64,000 bases of DNA, taken from Setophaga petechia (taxonomy: Eukaryota; Chordata; Aves; Passeriformes; Parulidae). Location: positions 42,593,291 to 42,657,290 of the forward strand of contig JANCRA010000003.1 in assembly GCA_024362935.1 (NCBI GenBank). Direction: 5' to 3'. The notes under the pieces are model-generated. The model had not been told where the DNA came from. It saw nothing but the letters and a program-made list of their open reading frames with translations, and did not search any database. Positions 1 through 14,308 of this stretch are shown here, piece by piece. The position numbers and the translations under genes are program-made. Within the stretch, counting starts at the first letter, position 1. The number at the start of each line of letters is the position of its first letter.

Positions 1-2148
1 TACATTTTTGTGCTGTAGTTAGGTGACACCATGATGTCAGATTGATTATGCAGATTCTATGTTAGCATGTACCATTTGCATTAAAAGTAGCACTAACAGT
101 GGAGGAGAAATTACCACAAAATCCAGGAAATATCATTTGGTCATCTAACTAATCCCCCTTTTTTTGAGGCAGAGGGAGAAAGCACTATGTGGATTGAGGG
201 TTTTGGGTTTTTTTATTGTTATTACTTATGAAAAGATACCTTAGGTTAATCCATTTTGAATGTCAAGAGGATAAATCTGACAGGAGTCAGAAGAGCTCCA
301 GTGGGACTAGCACTACAAGTTACAAAACAGCTAACATCATCCAAGACTAATTTCTTTCCCCTGTTTGTCCTACTGTGGAGGGAGAGTTAAAAGGCAATTC
401 TTGGAGAGTTGAAAGGCTCCATAATAGGGCTCCTCTCTCTAAGGGAGTAAAACTGCTTTGTGGCCTTTGTCTTCAGGCTGCTAATAAACCATCCCATGCT
501 GTGAGGCTTTGAGTTCACTCTTAATTCAACTTCAGTTCAGCTTCCATCAGCTTTGGTTTCCCTGTCTTTGTGAGTTGTTTTTTCCCTAAATACACGGTGT
601 ATCTAACTCATATTTGAGTTCCCTTATTCATGGCCTGAGTTTATAAATGCACCAGCTTCATAACACCCTGCTTGGCAATTTTTGTCAAAGGAGAGAAATT
701 GCCAGAAGCATTTCAGTAGCTGAGAGTTGTAATGGTTACTGCTGTCTTTCTGTCTGTCTCTCTCTGAGTGCATGGCTTTTTCTGTCTTAAAGGAACATAC
801 AAATGTAAGGACACATTTATCCATTGGATGTCTGTCAGATCTTCTGGGCTGTTCAAGGCGGCACATTATTCTGTACAGTTGTGGTTTGGCTGATCCTACT
901 CCTTCCCCCCAGTCCCCAATTATCAGACCAATTTAGTAACATTTGCCTATTGTTCCTGCTCCTGCTTTTCCAGATAAGACCAAAATATAGTGTTTGGACT
1001 TGTAAATGCCAAGGAATTTGCACCTGGCAAATTACAGATTTGGCAAGAGACGGCGTGGGGGGGATGCTCAGTTAATTTTGCAATCAATGAGGTCTGACAC
1101 TGGGGGAGCAGCTGCAAAGGGCCAGTCCCAGCCCTGCCAGCCCAGCAAGGTTCTGTTTACTGCCTTTGTACCTAGACAGAGCTTAGAAATGATGGGGGAA
1201 GAAGGGGGATTGCCTGCCTTCTGGTGAAGCAGTGACATGCCTGTGACGGTGGCCAGGCAGCCCTGCCCTCTCCATGCCGGCATCTTTCAGGGCTCAGGGA
1301 TGGAGCCGGTGTTCCATGCCCTCTGATGCTTAACCCTTAAACTGCCCACTGTGCTGGGTCACTGGGGAGCAGGGGACAGGCACAGCCAGTGCACCCCAGC
1401 ATCAGAACAGCTCTCCTGGAAAATATTGCTGTGGCTGTGTCCAGAGCCAGAGGCATCTCTTAAAATTAAAGCAGGCAAAGCAAAAGTACCCCAATGTTTG
1501 TTTTGTTTTATGCCGAATATTTGCTTAATGAATTAAATGTCCCTGCAAATCACACCCTTTACAAATGAGCTTAAAATATTTGCATTCTCAGTTAGAAATT
1601 ATTTGAAATGATGTGGTGATGCTGCTGAACATCCCATTGAGCATTGCTTGCATTTATGCAGGCACACTTCCAGCATTAACAACACGGGAAAGAACCAGGT
1701 GAGGGTGGTCTGGGGTAGCACATTGCTTTGAGAGCAAGGGAAGAGTCTCATGCAGGAGCAGTGCTGGGTGAAGGATGAAGTACCATCAATTTAGTACTGA
1801 TCTGAGGCAGAATCCTGTACTTAAGGGGTTGGGCATTTTTTACTAAAAGGACAGAAAACTGGTAAATTGGTCTTAGAGATCTAATTTGTGACCTTTAAAG
1901 GAGTTTGCAGGGAGGATATGGAAGCTGGATAGTCAAGGAGTTTCACTCTGTCTTCTCATCTACTTTTCAAGACGCACATTTATTTCTCTGGTTTGAGTTT
2001 GATGTGTTGTATGAACCTATAAGTACTCTATGGCTCTCTGTTTTGGTAAGCTGATACATGACTGGGTCTTGCCAAGTAAACAAGTTGGGAGTCTCATGGA
2101 TATCTGCATTGTTTTCTCAAAAATATTATTTTTAATATTATTAGAGAA

Positions 2149-2165
2149 ATTATTATTATTATTAT
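2149..2165. repeat. ATT trinucleotide run
   Basis: Over five ATT units in a row within a locally AT-rich segment. Confidence 0.85.
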
Positions 2166-5100
2166 GAGAAATCAAAATAGCACAAAAATTAAGCCTACAG
2201 TTGGAAGTTAGAAGTTCTGTATTTCTGTAAAAGTATGCAACACAGATGATTTCTTGCTATTAATTTTAAAGCAAATAAACAAGCCTTATTCTAGGTACTG
2301 GAGACCTTAGTCACACAGATTGTATTTGATATCTGATTGAATACGGCATTTGAATCTATGGATACTCAGATGTGGAACTAGCACACACATTTAGCTTGAA
2401 GGATGAACTCTTTGGTGTGTCTTAAATATGTTAGGAGTTTAGGATTTGTTATTTCCCAAGTACTTGTGTGTACAGTTACCTGCTGAGTGGTTGGTGGCTT
2501 TCTTTTGAGGGTTTTTTGGTTTGCAGCTTAATTCTTATACAGGATATAGATAATCAAAATACTCAGTTCCATTTCAAGAGGTGAGATTCAGGTGAAATGT
2601 GTTGTGCTGTTAATGAATGGAAAAAAGCTCAGTACTCCAAATGGGAAAGGATAGTAGAGAATTTATGGATTGGGAAAATCAGGTAAGACAAAAAAAGCAA
2701 GATCAAGGAAGGAGAGAAGTAGAAAGGAAAACAGGGATAGAAAACATAACGGAGATTATGTTGAGAGTTTTTTATGCTTAGAGATAATTGAGATGCAGGA
2801 AGGGAAATAATGTAAAAACAAACAGAGGAAGAGTCATTACAAGAAAGCATCACATAAGCCTGAAACTAAATTCTAATTTTTTATGTCAATTTGTGAGATA
2901 TTTTTTAAATTTTAGTGTAAAAGAGTAATTCTGTGCAGTATCAGCTTTCTTTGGTTGCAGTTTTGGGGTGGTTTTTTGTGTTTTGAAAAACTTGAGCCTG
3001 TTTATTACTTGAATGGTATTTTTAATTTTTTCCCCTGCAAATCCTGCAACCCCTAATCAATAATACCCACGTGTAGTTGGAGAGAAAGTGCTTTATTTTA
3101 CTGTCTGCCATATTCCTACTGTCATTCTTTGCTTTTAGGACTGAAAATCAAACTGACCTTCGCCAGCTACTCAAATGCAGCTGAGAACACATGTTGAGAG
3201 GGCAAAGGCTTGCACACATAAATGTGATTTTGTACCCTTGGTTCATGCCAAAAGAAAGTACAATTATTCTCTACTCAAAAGTCTCAGTGGGAACCCTGGC
3301 CATTGTCAGATGGGTGCTTTGTGCACATCTGCTGCATTGCCCAGTGCTTGACTTGACTGCTCACCCTTTCACTGCGGATAAACAAGGAAATAGAAACTCC
3401 TGCTTGTGTAACTAAAAGGATATGAAAGGGTATGTCCTCATTCCAAGCATTTGGAGGAAAGGGTGGCCTGGCTTGGAACAGGCACAGGGAAACAAAATAT
3501 ATCCGTGTTTTACCAGGTCATGCCACCACATCCAGTGTACCACAGACAATTATTCTTCAGACTTTTAAAAATATGCATAGCCAAGCTCTGAGGTATACAA
3601 GTAGGTCTCTAAACAAGCATATCAAATGTGATTAGTGTTGTGTGCAAATGGAATGGTGTACAGTCCTTTCTGCCCCTTTCTGGCTCCTTTTTAAGTTGAT
3701 GCTGTCAAATACGAGAAAAACAATTTTCCAAGTTTCAGTTTCTTCAGGCAAAATGAGGTGTAGCCAACATCTGTAAAAGCACTTAGAATTCGTTGTTATT
3801 ATGAGAACTTTTTTTTTCCTCCCAGAAAGTGGCATTCCAGTAGATGCAAGTGATGTCACTTAGTTGTGTGGCTCTATTCCTGGAGTATTATTTCCACTGA
3901 AAATTGTTTGCTATGAAATGGTTTTGACCCAAGAGCAACAGTAAGTGTGAAATTGCTGTAATTGTTTCTGGCTTAAAAAGTGCTCACAGAAAAAGGAAAA
4001 AACCAAAACTAGCAATTAAAAAAACATCAATGACCAGGTACATTAGCAGGAAGTTCAGGTGGGGTTGACAGCTGTTGTTTTGACAGGCTTGTGCAATCAT
4101 TCCAAAGGGGTTCAAAGCTGTAGGAGCCTGTAGCAGGCTTGCAAGCTGACACAGCCTCTTAAACTTCAGATTTAGATACAAATTTCTCTTCTGATGCAAG
4201 GTCTTGAAAAGGCTTGTCACATCTCCAAAAGAGCTCCTGTAACAGAGGGAATTTTATATGCTGTGTGAAATGAGCCATCATCTTCAGAAAAACTCCTTGG
4301 TTTTTTAACTAAACCAAAGCGAGGACAGTGCCCAAGCAGGAAGCCAGGGCACCTCAAACAAAGCTCTGCTAGGATTTTGCAAGATGAAAGGTAAGCAGAT
4401 ACCCTGCCAAGTTTTTGTGTCAGGGCAGAGCTGGCCTGCATATACACATACACTGTCAGCAGGCTCCCTTTGTGCTTCACGGTGCTGCTACACTTATATA
4501 CTTACACCTCCCTGCCTTCCCTCAGGATAGCTCCTACCACTCTCTGATATGGTCATTCCTTACCTGGACTGTCCATTTTCCCATTGTTTCAAGAGACTCC
4601 CTCTTTCTTGGCAGCCAGTGTCCTGTAGTGTCCTCCCCAAGAGGAGAAACTGAGAAGCTTTAGTTCCTTTGGTCACAGTGAAATGCGTAGGCTTTGACCC
4701 TTTCCTGTGGCTATATTGATGCCAGTGTGGGACTTAGCCTCGTGCAGAAAGCCTGAATGCTTTGTGAAGAAAACATGTGTGCTGCTTTCCCTTAAGAACA
4801 AATTTTGTTCCTGATTTTTCATACACTACTACTTTAGTTTCTTCAAAATGAAGGAAACCACCTTACTCCCACTTCTGCCAGCATCTTTCAGCCTCCCTCT
4901 GGGATAATTTCAATGTATTCTCTGTTCCAGCCCCTGTTCCCCCTTTCCCCTTCTGCTACTTAAGGAGAGGACTGTATGATTGTCCAATGTCACACTAGTA
5001 CCTTCCAATTTAGGCCAGCAGCAAGCCCAAGTGCTTTTGTAAAGTCTGCTCTTTAAGAACTATATTTAAAAATATCCCTGCAGAAAACAGCAAGGTATAT

Positions 5101-7553
5101 AGAGTTAAAGCAAGCTGTCCTTCAACCTTCCAGGAACTGGCAAAATACTTTCAAAACTGATATCTCATTTTAGCCCATAAATAGGTTGAGCAAGCTTTCT
5201 CTGGGCAGCAGTAATCATCCTCATGGAAATCTTTTCACATTTAACGGCAAAACTCAAATCAGGATTTACACTAAAGAGAATTTAACAGTAGTCTCATTGA
5301 GTTTGTAGAAGCAGACTCTACTGGAACAGATTCAGTTGTCAACACCTAGTGCCATTTTTGCTGACTTTTCTTGTTTGATCTACAAATGCCTCTCCAGAAG
5401 GGCATGGGTCTGATGTTATATCTGCATAACCTCGTGCAGGTGTCTTGGATATTACAGAACTGCCTAAAATAGCACTGCATGCCTCTGTGCTTGCCTCTAA
5501 ATCCCATGCTGCTTAAGCCTTGGCTCTGATGTGTAGGAAAAGGCACTATGTTGCTTCAAGTCTCATTACTGGGGGGAGCATTAAGTGAAATTTTGACAGC
5601 TTGCAAGCTTTATAAATGTCAGAGGTGGTTTTCAACAGAGGCAGAGCTAAATGCTGTGTCTGGTATTTCAACATAAAAGTATCACCTTAAGTCATCCTTT
5701 TGGTCAGTTTGGTTAATATTCCTTCTGTAAGGTTTCAATCCTCTTACCCTCTTTGCTTCAGTAACAGGTACTGTGTGAATCATCAGGTGTTCTCAAATGT
5801 TTGGACTGTCTTCACATGTATGTATAAATGCAGTTAAGGTTTATAAAATAGCTGTAATGATGATTTAGTATCATAACAAATGGTCCTTGTTGTGAAAGGT
5901 TGCAGTCTGTACTTCTTGGTGCATCACTCCAAACATGGGTCACCTTTAGCATCCATTGCATGGCTGAAATTTGGAAACCACCTTCTGCTGTAAGTTTAGA
6001 CAATGAGACAACAGTAAATAGTTGCCATTGTACCTGACTGTGGACAACTTGGTCTGCCTTAATCCCAAAACTATCGGCATTCCTTCTTTCAACTTTCTTC
6101 TGCGATAAGTGGGCTCACTTGGCAATTCCAGAACTGGAAACTCATTCCATGATCTTAAGGACATGTGTCCCTTGTGAGTCACTTTCTCACAATTTAGAGA
6201 CGCCTGAGTTGGTTATTTCAAATCATATTCAAGTGTGTTTGGGTGCAAGGTGCATCTTGGTGGATTTGCTGCCATGCAGCTCTGAGCTTCTCCAGCAGGA
6301 ATATGTGTTAGTTTCTGGCAACTTGCAGACCAAAATACTACTTTTTGGCTGCTGAGGAGGAATGGAAACAGACATAAAGAACTCATTGCCATCTTGGGAG
6401 CTGGGTGATATGATGTCTTTTGAATTAGGTTTTTACTTAAAATCTTGCTGGATTTAGTGACTGGCTGAGGTAAATATTTCCATACAAATATACTGGTAAT
6501 AAACCAAGTTATCTTTGGTCCAGACTCTGAGGGAGCGGGACTGCTGATTTTTAATGCTCATTTTTATGTGGCTAACAGGTAGTAGATAACAAAACAAATG
6601 TTTCTGGGGATGGAAAATGACATCTCAAAAAAGAAAAAAACTTTACTAAGTCCTTGGCATAGCAATGTAGTGTATGCATAAGGATATGAAGGAGCCAGTG
6701 AGAAATTTCAGAGCTCTAAGTGCCCTTATTTACTGTCTTAACTACATGAGGCATATGGTGGGTTTGTTTTGTTATAAACATTGGTCTGACTTAGCTACAG
6801 GAGGCAACTGACACTTCTTTCTGGAGACTGGATTCATTTTCAGTTTTGTTTGACACATTTGGACTAATCAACCCAAATGACATCATGGACATCAAATTGT
6901 GCTGGCATAAGTCCTAAAAATGATCCTGTTGGAAAGTTCCAGCTAAACTTTCATCAGTGGAAAATGTACTTCCAGCAAAAGCAAAACTTTAGGTGACATC
7001 ATGATAAGGTTAAGAGTTTTTCTGTCAGAAAACTTAAAAAATTCTGTACGGTCTCCTATCCTACCTGAGAGTTTTTAGATTGGATAGTTTGTTAGTTGTT
7101 TTTTCTGGTGTTTTGCCGCCCCACAGCACTTCCTTCCTCATCCTTCTGAAGGAGAAGAAAACCAAGACTTGTAGAATGATAGGAGACTCTTGGATCATTG
7201 TATCAGTATTATAGCCCATCCTGTGAAGGAGAAATTTACCTCAGTTTGTTTGGTGGATTCTCTAGAGGATTCTGGCCAACTTCCACCTGGACAGCTGCTA
7301 TGACCTCACAGTTTTCTGAGGCACAAATGAAAGATTAGCAAAACCTGATGGACTTGGGACTGGAAGCTTGCATGTGAATGGGGGATGGAGAAGAATTTTC
7401 CTTTTTAAACTTAGAGAGCTTTAAAAGTTTGAGGCAACTTCTAAGTAAGTACTTGTGTCCTGTTGAGCTGTTCCTTCCCTTTGCCAAAACAAAGTGCAGA
7501 ATCTGCCTAAACCTGAAGTGCGATGGTTTGTTCACATAGGTTCCTTTTCTTTC

Positions 7554-7569
7554 TTTTTTTTTTTTTTTT
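7554..7569. repeat. Poly-T run (T16) followed by aacag
   Basis: T16 followed by aacag looks like a strong 3' splice acceptor, but no coding exon follows that I recognise. Confidence 0.85.
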
Positions 7570-9045
7570 AACAGAATATTCCATTTACTTATTATTCCAT
7601 TTCCTTATTTTTCCTTGCCATAGCATCAAGTATTCTGTAAGATTTGACTATCAGAGCTTATCCTGTGTTGGTTATAGGCCATTGCTTCATATAGTTTTTA
7701 TCTGTGTTGTTTCCTGCCCTATTTGATGTTCATTTAGGTAATTTTTTTCCTCACTTTGGAACTGATTTTATCTTTTATTCTTTTCTTTACATTTTAAACA
7801 GTATACTATGTATAGCAGATCTGAAAGTGCTGCTCATTTTTCATGTGCCTCGTAAATTTGGTCGGGTTGATAAAACTGAAAAAAAAAGGTGAATCTCAAA
7901 AGTAGCCTTTGGAAAGAAAACTCAGGGAGGATTACAGTCCTAGTCAACCCACCCCTCTGTGCAGTCTGCCGAACCACTGCGAAATGAGGAACTGTGGCTA
8001 AAATGAGTAGTAGCAAAAGCCCCTTAGATAAGTTTGTCTTTCAGGTGCATAAAAATGTTCGTTTCTAAGCATATATTACCTATTGCAGAAATTAAATACT
8101 GTATGAACTGTTTTCTCCTAGAAGGCTTGCTCTTCTCTGGCTTAAACATCGTTATACTTGTAGTTTCAAGAATTTTTCCAAATATTTCATTTTCAGGGGA
8201 AAGTTGGGGGACAACAGTTATTTTGCAGTCTGTTGCTACAAGCGGAGAGAGTGAATATTTTTTGATGAGGTTTTGCGACTGTTACCTCAGGAAAAGATAT
8301 TTCTGAAACTAGGCTAAGTGATTTTTTGTGCAATTGGCATCCAGGTAACCTTAGACACAAAAACAAACAAACAAAAACATAAAAAGGGGAGGTTGCCTGA
8401 GGATTACTGATGCAGAGAAGCTGTTCAAGAAGAAAATTCAGCAAAATCAAGATATCTGTATTTTACTGTGATAGAATGGAACTTGTAACTATCCTAATTG
8501 CCTTGGATCACTTTGAAGTATGTCCTTGGAATGATGTTATGATGTTAGCATAATATTTATTTATATTCTCCCCTCTGCCTGCCAGATTGGAGTGCTGCAG
8601 TGTTCCTTGTGCAAAAGGCAGCTGACAGGAGGAATCTCTCCTGGTGCTGACTTGGGGTGAGCCCTGGTTCTACCCAGGAGCTGAGCAGGGCTCTTTGGAA
8701 GGCAGAATTTTGTGCCCTGTCGTGCTGTGGCCTGTGTGCTTCTCAGTGCCCTGGTGACCAGCCAGGGCAGCTGCTATCTTTTATACGAGGTGAGAGCCTT
8801 CTAACACAGTGGGGGCAAAGCTGGGCTCTCTCTAATACATGGCAGCTGCCCATTGCCTCAAGGACAGTACTGAAGCCAGCATTAATGGGAAATGCCCCTT
8901 TACCTGTAGCAAAACACATAATTTGTTTGGCTGAGATGGTTAAAAGTAACAGATTTGGAGTTGGCATTCTACCTCTGCAGGATGATGCAACTGCTATTAA
9001 TACGGATGTATTCTTTCCTGTTAAGTTTGTAAAATGATCAAATGT

Positions 9046-9064
9046 AAAAAAAAAAAAAAAAAAA
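9046..9064. repeat. Poly-A run (A19)
   Basis: Nineteen A follow the stop codon of a 126-codon frame (8657-9037) by 8 bases. There is no AATAAA just upstream. It may be a retrocopy tail or simple slippage. Confidence 0.9.
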
Positions 9065-12000
9065 CCAAGCAACTCAGTACAGAATAATTAAAGACAGAGG
9101 AACAAAATTATTACTTCTAAAAGTAACTGTTTGGAAGTACTTGTCACTAACCTTCATGTGATCCCAACCAGGCCTACAGAAAAAAAAAAATTGTAGATGA
9201 AAGCAAGATTACACCAATGATTACATTAAGGGATAAATCCAAGCACCAGAACATGTGCAGTAGAAATTTTTGTGTGGAGATTACAGAAACTATTAAATTA
9301 TATACAATATGGTTGAATTACTATCAAGCTTTGCATTGTGTACAAGAGAGTGACTTTTAGAAGAATAGAGTACTGTACTATCTGAGAAGAGTATTGAGCT
9401 GAATTGAAAAAGTATATCAATAAAAAGGGCTTGAAATTACAGAGTCAGTATTTTTAAAATATCCCAACACACTAAACACTCCTGCTTTAGGGAATACCTG
9501 TTTGCAGACAACTGTTTATTCTCAGAGTATTTGAGCTCTTTGTAACTGTTTTGTCAAAACTGCCTGGTTGGAGTATCTGGTTCTGCCTACCCTGGAGACT
9601 AAGTTGTTCTATAGTTCCCTTTCTCTTTTTAAAAGTAAAACAGGATTCAAACATATTTACAAATTTAGTAAAATTAAATCTCTTGGTGTACGTATAAAAT
9701 AATAGTATTGCTGATGCTGTTAATCAAAGCAATTCTAAAAATCTTCCCATATAGAAGCAGAATTATGGTTCCAATGCCAGATGTTAAAAGAGCAGAACCA
9801 AACCAGAATTTTGCCTAACATAGAATTTTGGTGGCTGGATTTTTTTTCTTTTAATTTACTCACAATCTTCCTAAACTTTTTCAAGTGGCCTTATGTAACA
9901 TTTAATCACTAAAATAAGATCCATTGAATAAGGATGTAGTTGCTGATATTTAAATCTAATCTGTTATTACACAGAAAGTTTTCTGAAGTCAAAGTTTGAG
10001 TTCTCAAGAAGTGTTTGTTTGATCTTGCAGAAGATATCCCAGTGATTAATGTTAACGATAAGGTGTTGATTGGTGCTCGGGAGAACCTATTCATAGAAAC
10101 AATAGCCCATTATACTCTACTTTAACTACCATATAACAATATTGAAGTTTTATTCCCTAGAAACAATAGCCTTATTTATACATCCCTGTCTGCCTCTAAA
10201 CCAGCATTGCAGTTTCTGGCTCCCTATGGGGTCCAAAGTGCCCATTAGCAATTTCGGGGCTTGAAGAGTTCAGTGCTACTAAGGTGCAGCAAAAGTCTGA
10301 CTGTCCTTCTGAAGCTTCCAGAAAAGAAGCTGAATGCTAGAGCTGCTAGCTGGGTTTTGTCATTCATCTGAGAGGTGCACTGAGATTTGAGACAACCATG
10401 CTAAATTCTCTTTTTCTTTGAGTAAGACTAAACAAGCCCTCTCAAAGTGTTTCATGCTGTTGCCAAGGGTAAGGAGCACCAGGTGCCCCAGATTTCTTAC
10501 CAATACCAAAATCATCCAAGATCATCAAATTTAACAGAAAAATAACTACAGCATCTGCTCTTCTCAAAGGTGGTCCCAGAGACCTAAGAGAATTTTTGGT
10601 GTAATAACTTAACATTATTGTTGTTAGGCTATTTTGAGTTGTTGCAGTGCACTGAAGCACTTGCAGATTATGGAATACTCAGGCATTGAATATTTCAGTT
10701 AATATATTAACTGAACAGAGCAAAGATTTATCCTATTCATGCTTCTTTGATTTAAGAATGAAAAAGCAGTCCTGAAACCTTTCCTTCTGCTGCTAGTGTG
10801 TCAGTGGTTACAATTCAGCATAGCAGATTTTAAGAAGTGGAAGAAGTGGAATCTATGCAAAAAGTTGGGGAAAAGTCAAAATGACCACAGACCCCACACC
10901 AGAAACCCTGCTACCTCAGATGTTTGTATTTAGTTCTGAAAATAGACAATTTTTCTAATTGAACTGGTATTGTGCTCAATTTTTATGCATAATAAATTGC
11001 TGATAATAATATTTAAAGTCAAATACAAAACTACTACATGATACTGTTTTAGCAAACGTGGTACAGAAACGCACAAAAAGTTATTGATAGTGTCATTTCA
11101 TTGGTAATGAATTTTTGCACACTCAGATTCCTTGGCATGATACTAAAATTAGACATGAATAGGGAAGAATGTCTTTAAATGGCCCATGCATTTACTCCTC
11201 TCTTGATCTTGTCTTTGCACATTGGAGGGAGGCAAGAGGATGCTGTGTAAAAAATGCACATGTAAATTAATTGGTCTGAGTGATTTAGATTAATGACTTG
11301 CATTATGTAACCTTAATGTTTTTCAGCTGTTATTAGTCATCTTAAAGTGACAATATGGTGCACCAACCACAACAGTTATTTTTTATTTTCTTACAATGTA
11401 CATACCAGGCTGTACAGGGTTTATCTGGGACCAATTTCTGTACTTTGAACTGCATCCTGCTCATTTTTATTTAAAACCTTGCTTGTAAATAGCCCTTCTC
11501 TGTTTATTAGCACAGCTCATCTTTTAAAACAGACCTTGGACAGAAGAAGGAAATTATCCCTCTGGACTGGAAGAACCGTTCAGTTTGGAGAATAGGCACA
11601 GGAGATTCTGATAGCTACTGAGACCTTTGATTTTGGTTGTTGCTAAGGCTCGTTGAAGACAGCGAGCTCAGGGAACTTGATAATTAAGGCCTAGCATAAG
11701 CAGTACCCTGTTTGAAGACTGAAGGGAGGGCTGCTAGTTCTTATGAAGACTGAAACTCAGATCTAGGGTCAGAATGACAGACTGTAGCCATTTGCAGGAG
11801 CTGTAGAAGTAAAGACCACATAACCACAGACCTACTGAAGGTGGATAGGGAAACAAGGGATAGGAATTGTCATGGCAATGGGAATACAGAAGGGAAGTCC
11901 AGGCAAATTACATGTATTTTCTTCTTTGAAGCAATTGATTGGGTTTTTGAGGGGAAAAAAATACAGGCAAGATTGAAAAAAGCAGACAACAGGCCTGTGT

Positions 12001-12464
12001 TAGCTGAAGTATAGATTGATTTTTGAGCAGTTTTGTATCACGGTTTGTGGGTGTAGGGTGTGAGGGAGGACTACCAATAAAGAGCATTGTTATAGTGGAA
12101 TCCAACTTGAAAAAAAGAGGATTGTTTTCTATAGGCCAAAAAATGGCAGCTGAACAAAAAAGAAAGGAAAATGTAAATAAGGGCAGACCTTTATATATGT
12201 ATATATTTGAATTTATTAGTTGCCAACATTCTCAAACAAAAATGGAATTTGATGCATTATATTCTTAGTTTTATGCATTTCACTCCTACTAGAATTCCTC
12301 TGAAAGATGTTTTGTTTGAATGTTGCCCTGGTTTAATGTTTGCTTCATTTCAAAATGCATAGTGTAGAGTAAGAGAAGACAAGATATTTCTTCAAGCTGA
12401 GAGAGCAAGACCCTAACCAAAGTTACATTAACCCTTGCTAGAGCCTCAGGAAGGCATCAGCCAG

Positions 12465-12741
12465 GACCTGTACAAACTTACTGAGGGAATGCCTTGAAAC
12501 TGTGGCAGGGAGGTTTAGGTTGGATCTGAGGGAAAGGTTTTTCACCCAGAGGGTGGCTGGGCACTGGAACAGGCTCCACAGGGATGTGGTCACAGCACCA
12601 AGCCTGACAGAGCTCAAGAAGTGTTTGGACAATGCTCTCAGGCACAGGGTGTGACTCTTGGGATGGTCCTGTGCAGGGTTGGAAATTGGGCTTTGATGAT
12701 CCTAGTGGATTCCTTCCAACACAGAATATTCTGTGATTCTG
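12465..12741 (+). mobile_element. CR1 LINE, truncated 3' end
   Basis: The block reads in the sense direction through landmarks of the avian CR1 3' region: gggaggtttaggttggat, then tttttcacccagagggtgg, the gcactggaacaggctcc motif, the late ttggactttgatgatcc-like segment and a 3' end in ttctgtgattctgt, the short-repeat tail of CR1. Only about 280 bp remain, with no reverse-transcriptase part, so it is a dead 5'-truncated copy. It lies in the same direction as KCNQ1. Divergence from the motifs I remember suggests an old insertion. Confidence 0.9.
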
Positions 12742-13068
12742 TCACATTATTTTACAGTAAGTGTTGGAAATGACATAGATTTTTACATTTAGAGAAAAAT
12801 CAAAATTCTGTCCTACTATCACAATATTACAGGAAGCAATCAGTTGCTGCTGTTTCTTTCCATGTACATCTGGATCATTTGGATCTGTTTAATAAGAACT
12901 CTGTTAAATCCATACTCCTGCAATCTCAGACAGGCTTTATAAAGTCATGATATGACAATTCCCTCTCAGGACTTTCCTTTTTTCTCCTTCCCCTGGCAAA
13001 CCACTTTTGGAGTTGAGGAAATGATGATGTCCTTCTCTCAGATCTCAATTCCTGCAAAGACAAGTCAT

Positions 13069-13140
13069 TCCAGCCCTCATACACAGGAGCTTTCACCAGA
13101 AAGCTCCAGCCCTCATACACAGGAGCTTTCACAGAAAGGC
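13069..13140. repeat. 36-bp tandem duplication (two copies)
   Basis: Two adjacent copies with a 36-bp period start at 13069 and 13105. Both contain ccagccctcatacacaggag followed by ctttcac; the second copy has lost a base or two near its end (ccagaaagc versus agaaaggc). This is a local duplication and is not part of the CR1 that ends about 330 bp upstream. Confidence 0.9.
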
Positions 13141-14280
13141 ACAGTGGAACATTTTTAGTGTATCATTGAGCTTGATCTAATAACACCTTAAGTATTTTCT
13201 GAGTCATTTTATGCATTCTTCATCTAGGAGTGCATTTTATTGTGTGGTTACTCATTCCGCTTCTTCCTCACTTCTATGTTTTCCCATGTTTAAATGGTGA
13301 TTAAATAATTGATGATTTCAGGTGCAGTAATTCTGCACCACAAGATTCTCATCTCAAAGATAATTTTTCTCTAAACAAAGAACTGCACTGCATTCAAACC
13401 AGTTATTACACATTCCAGTGTATTGAAACAATATGGAACTGTCTCCTCAAATCCACACAGGTGTACTCTATTCAGGTTTCACTGAAATCAAATTATTCCT
13501 TGCATATCTGATCTATCATTGCTTGGCACCTGGAAGAGAGATCACATCCACTGCCGTGTTTAATTTTATTTTAGTTCGTTTTCTTGTATTAGAATGGGTA
13601 GATTATATAATGTTCCTTGTTTACTGGCTTTTTGGGTATTGCAGATCTTTTTCTGACTTTTAACACACGCATCCTCTTGGTCATTTTTGCTGCATATGAC
13701 CCATCACAGTAATTTTCTTAGAATCTGTTTCAAAGTTGTTGGAGTGATGTGCTCATTTCCTGCCTTTTTAAATCCAAGCCTATTCTTTTTTTATCTTGGG
13801 AACTTCATTTAGTAACCCAGGGTCTCTTAAGATCAGCAATGAAAGGCTCCACCACATTTTCTTGCTAAAGAGGTGGTGTGAGTGTGACATCATTCATCTG
13901 TGCTAGACACTGACTCATAGGCATTTGACCTGAGGGTGGAACCCAGGAACAGGGGTTAACATGAAGTCAGCTGCGGTGGCACAATGCCTTTCACAGTTGT
14001 TCTCCCTCTCCTTTTCTTAAACCATCTAAATAATTGCAGAGAGCAGAACATAACGAAGTACAGCAATCAGGGCAAACATTGGTTTTGGGGCTCTTCCAGG
14101 GCGCTTTGTAGACCACAATGAAAAAGAGCAGGAAAAAAAATTTGATAGAATATTGGGTTTTACCTTTAGATGTAGAAATAGCTTAGTCCAGTAGCCAGAA
14201 GGTGAAAAGCAAGTATGTCTTAAAACTGTAATATCATACAACTTGTTGCATTAATTTTTGCTGTGAAATACTAGACCTGG

Positions 14281-14308
14281 TTTAGAATTTTTAGTTTAGA
14301 ATTTTTAG
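14281..14308. repeat. Perfect 14-bp tandem duplication
   Basis: The 14-mer tttagaatttttag occurs twice head to tail with no mismatch. It is a small AT-rich slippage-type duplication in otherwise unique intron. Confidence 0.9.

Larger units (their letters stand above)
1..12464. other. Intronic stretch without recognised interspersed repeat
   Basis: Apart from simple repeats (an ATT run at 2149, T16 at 7554, A19 at 9046) and a GC-richer block at about 1020-1450, this reads as unique AT-rich intron. About 2640-2850 is purine-rich on the + strand. No CR1 tail motif or LTR was recognised. Confidence 0.5.

Noticed and set aside
7554..7574. T16 plus aacag as a splice acceptor of an alternative exon
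   Set aside because: No coding match and no suitable donor pairing; pyrimidine runs ending in AG occur by chance.
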